DNA of 64,000 nucleotides from DASQYE01 sp036389315. Its GTDB lineage: Bacteria > Acidobacteriota > Blastocatellia > Pyrinomonadales > Pyrinomonadaceae. The notes beneath the pieces are model-generated. The model was given only the letters and a program-made list of their open reading frames with translations, ran no database searches and was not told the origin of the DNA. The translations under genes and the position numbers were made by a program. Shown here one piece after another: positions 63,182 to 64,000 of the stretch; the first letter of the stretch is position 1; every line of letters begins with the position of its first letter. The DNA lies in NCBI GenBank assembly GCA_036389315.1, contig DASVQF010000008.1, positions 78,876-142,875 of the forward strand, given 5' to 3'.

Positions 63182-63291
63182 GCCCAACGCTCGAATTAAC
63201 CCGCGCCGAGCATACAGCATTCAAGCCACATCGGAGAAGACAGGCATGAAAGAAATGCTGTCGAGCGCTCCGGTTGAATGAGTTGTTAGGC
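63182..63291 (-). repeat. attC site 16 (most integrase-proximal seen)
   Basis: 110 bp, GCCCAAC to GTTAGGC, with inner GGCATGAAAGAAATGCTGTC. Confidence 0.92.
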
Positions 63292-63355
63292 GCGGAATGG
63301 ATCATACAACGCTGCCAGAATCTTGTATGAACTCAGCGTACCTCTGGATGAAAAC

Positions 63356-64000
63356 TTACAGAGGAATACCCGGCCCCAGCGCGCCGATAAAGGCTAGAGC
63401 GCAGAGCGCGCCAGCTACAATCCACCCGACACTTCGAGGAACCATGAAGGGATGTTGCATTGGTGTGGGCGCTGCGGGAACCACTAACGGCAGAAGTAAG
63501 AGCCAGAATGTAACGCCAAAGGTGCCGCCTATCGCTGGAATTTGAGCCCACTTAGCAGCGAGCGGGCTGAATAAGGCTGCTGTAACTGTGACAATCCCGC
63601 CAGCCACGTAGGCGGGCGCAACCAGAGCCCACGCGCCAGACCGCGCGGCACGCCCTCCGAAGCCAATCAGCTTGCCCAGCTCGGCGCGACAAAGCCGGAA
63701 CGAGAACCAGCACGCCACAGCGCCCGCCACCGTCAGAGAGCTTCTCCAAACGAACTGCTGAGGAAGCTCATAAATAATGTTGTACCAATCTCCGAACATG
63801 ATGATGGGGGATACCAATAAGTATGTGGAGGGGATAAACAGGTTCACGCAGATTGAAAGCCAGAGGAAGTAGCGCAACGCCAGCGAGGGCTTCCGCCACG
63901 CCCGCAGCAACCCGAGACAAACAAGTGCGACTAGCCAGTTGGCTGCGCTACCCGCGACGGCGCTTATGCGATACTTCCATAGAGGGAGTTCCGGGGCAAT
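63356..64000 (-). CDS. C-terminal part of a multi-pass membrane protein, M50-like possible
   Basis: The minus-strand frame stays open to the right edge, so the gene starts beyond 64,000. At least 214 residues are visible with about six hydrophobic segments. The segment ISAVAGSAANWLVALVCLGLL resembles the second half of site-2-protease-like (M50) membrane proteins, where a G-x-x-x-N motif follows the metal site; FGDWYNI also recurs in that group. The HExxH motif would be upstream, outside the window, so activity is unknown. The last visible cassette, bounded on the left by attC 16. Confidence 0.65.
   Translation of the reverse strand: MAPELPLWKYRISAVAGSAANWLVALVCLGLLRAWRKPSLALRYFLWLSICVNLFIPSTYLLVSPIIMFGDWYNIIYELPQQFVWRSSLTVAGAVACWFSFRLCRAELGKLIGFGGRAARSGAWALVAPAYVAGGIVTVTAALFSPLAAKWAQIPAIGGTFGVTFWLLLLPLVVPAAPTPMQHPFMVPRSVGWIVAGALCALAFIGALGPGIPL

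Larger units (their letters stand above)
43687..64000 (-). mobile_element. Integron gene-cassette array, distal part, integrase not in window
   Basis: Thirteen complete attC sites plus damaged ones recur from 43,687 to 63,291, separated by single genes or gene pairs. Consensus arms are RYYYAACGCCCGAATTAACC on the left and CCGGTTGAATGAGTTGTTAG on the right (+ strand). The right arm has one extra base in ATTCAACC compared with ATTAACC, the extrahelical base that sets orientation, so cassettes are read leftward on the minus strand. Most genes agree. attI and intI should lie to the right of 64,000. The array end at 43,687 adjoins ordinary chromosome genes. Confidence 0.9.

Noticed and set aside
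43687..63291. Repeated 100-bp units as a CRISPR array
   Set aside because: Units are 0.4-3.2 kb apart with genes between, are internally palindromic and have GTTRRRY/RYYYAAC ends; no short spacers or cas genes.

Overview
The window looks like a GC-rich chromosome segment of an environmental bacterium, most plausibly an Acidobacteriota of the Blastocatellia type. This placement is inferred from gene content and style: split PurS/PurQ/PurL, an AmmeMemoRadiSam radical SAM enzyme, a class I aldolase, many secreted low-complexity proteins and palindromic intergenic repeats. No rRNA or tRNA gene was seen that would settle it.

Positions 1-43.3 kb are mostly chromosomal housekeeping and regulatory genes. 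At the left are a DUF885 gene fragment, queG and an AraC regulator. At 2.0-5.9 kb lies a lower-GC island with a Cys-rich STN-domain exported protein, a TPR protein with a C-terminal Fis-like HTH, and a divergent 75-aa exported peptide built of repeats. This resembles a peptide/TPR-receptor signalling module. Next come a VOC protein, a GH3 enzyme, a PilZ protein, and a radical SAM gene (amrS) interrupted by a 445-residue intein. At 13-16 kb an ECF sigma factor, an RskA-like anti-sigma factor, a fasciclin protein and an exported truncated hemoglobin line up; the set recalls the mycobacterial SigK-RskA-MPT70/83 system. After ada and a class I aldolase come pabB/pabC, purL, purQ, purS and purB, interspersed with two thioredoxin-fold proteins, a YycJ-like metallo-hydrolase and an M16 peptidase. 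A beta-barrel protein, a membrane PDZ-GAF-PAS histidine kinase with a sigma-54 response regulator, and a TonB-domain protein close this half.

From 43,687 to the right edge the DNA changes to a gene-cassette array. Thirteen complete and several damaged attC sites of about 101-111 bp recur every 0.4-3.2 kb. Each begins with RYYYAAC and ends with GTTRRRY, with imperfectly complementary arms. The extra unpaired base sits in the right arm of the + strand, so the array reads on the minus strand. Its integrase and attI should therefore lie beyond 64,000, unless this is an integrase-less cluster. Twelve or so genes follow the array orientation: an aminoglycoside-phosphotransferase-like protein, two GT-B-like proteins, an OmpH/Skp-like protein, a coiled-coil protein, an MFS exporter, a PQQ-propeller protein and unknowns. 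Four genes in three cassettes point the opposite way.

The most interesting objects are the cassette array with its highly uniform attC family, the repeat-peptide/TPR-HTH locus, the intein that splits a radical SAM cluster motif, and intergenic palindromes that have become signal-peptide coding sequence.
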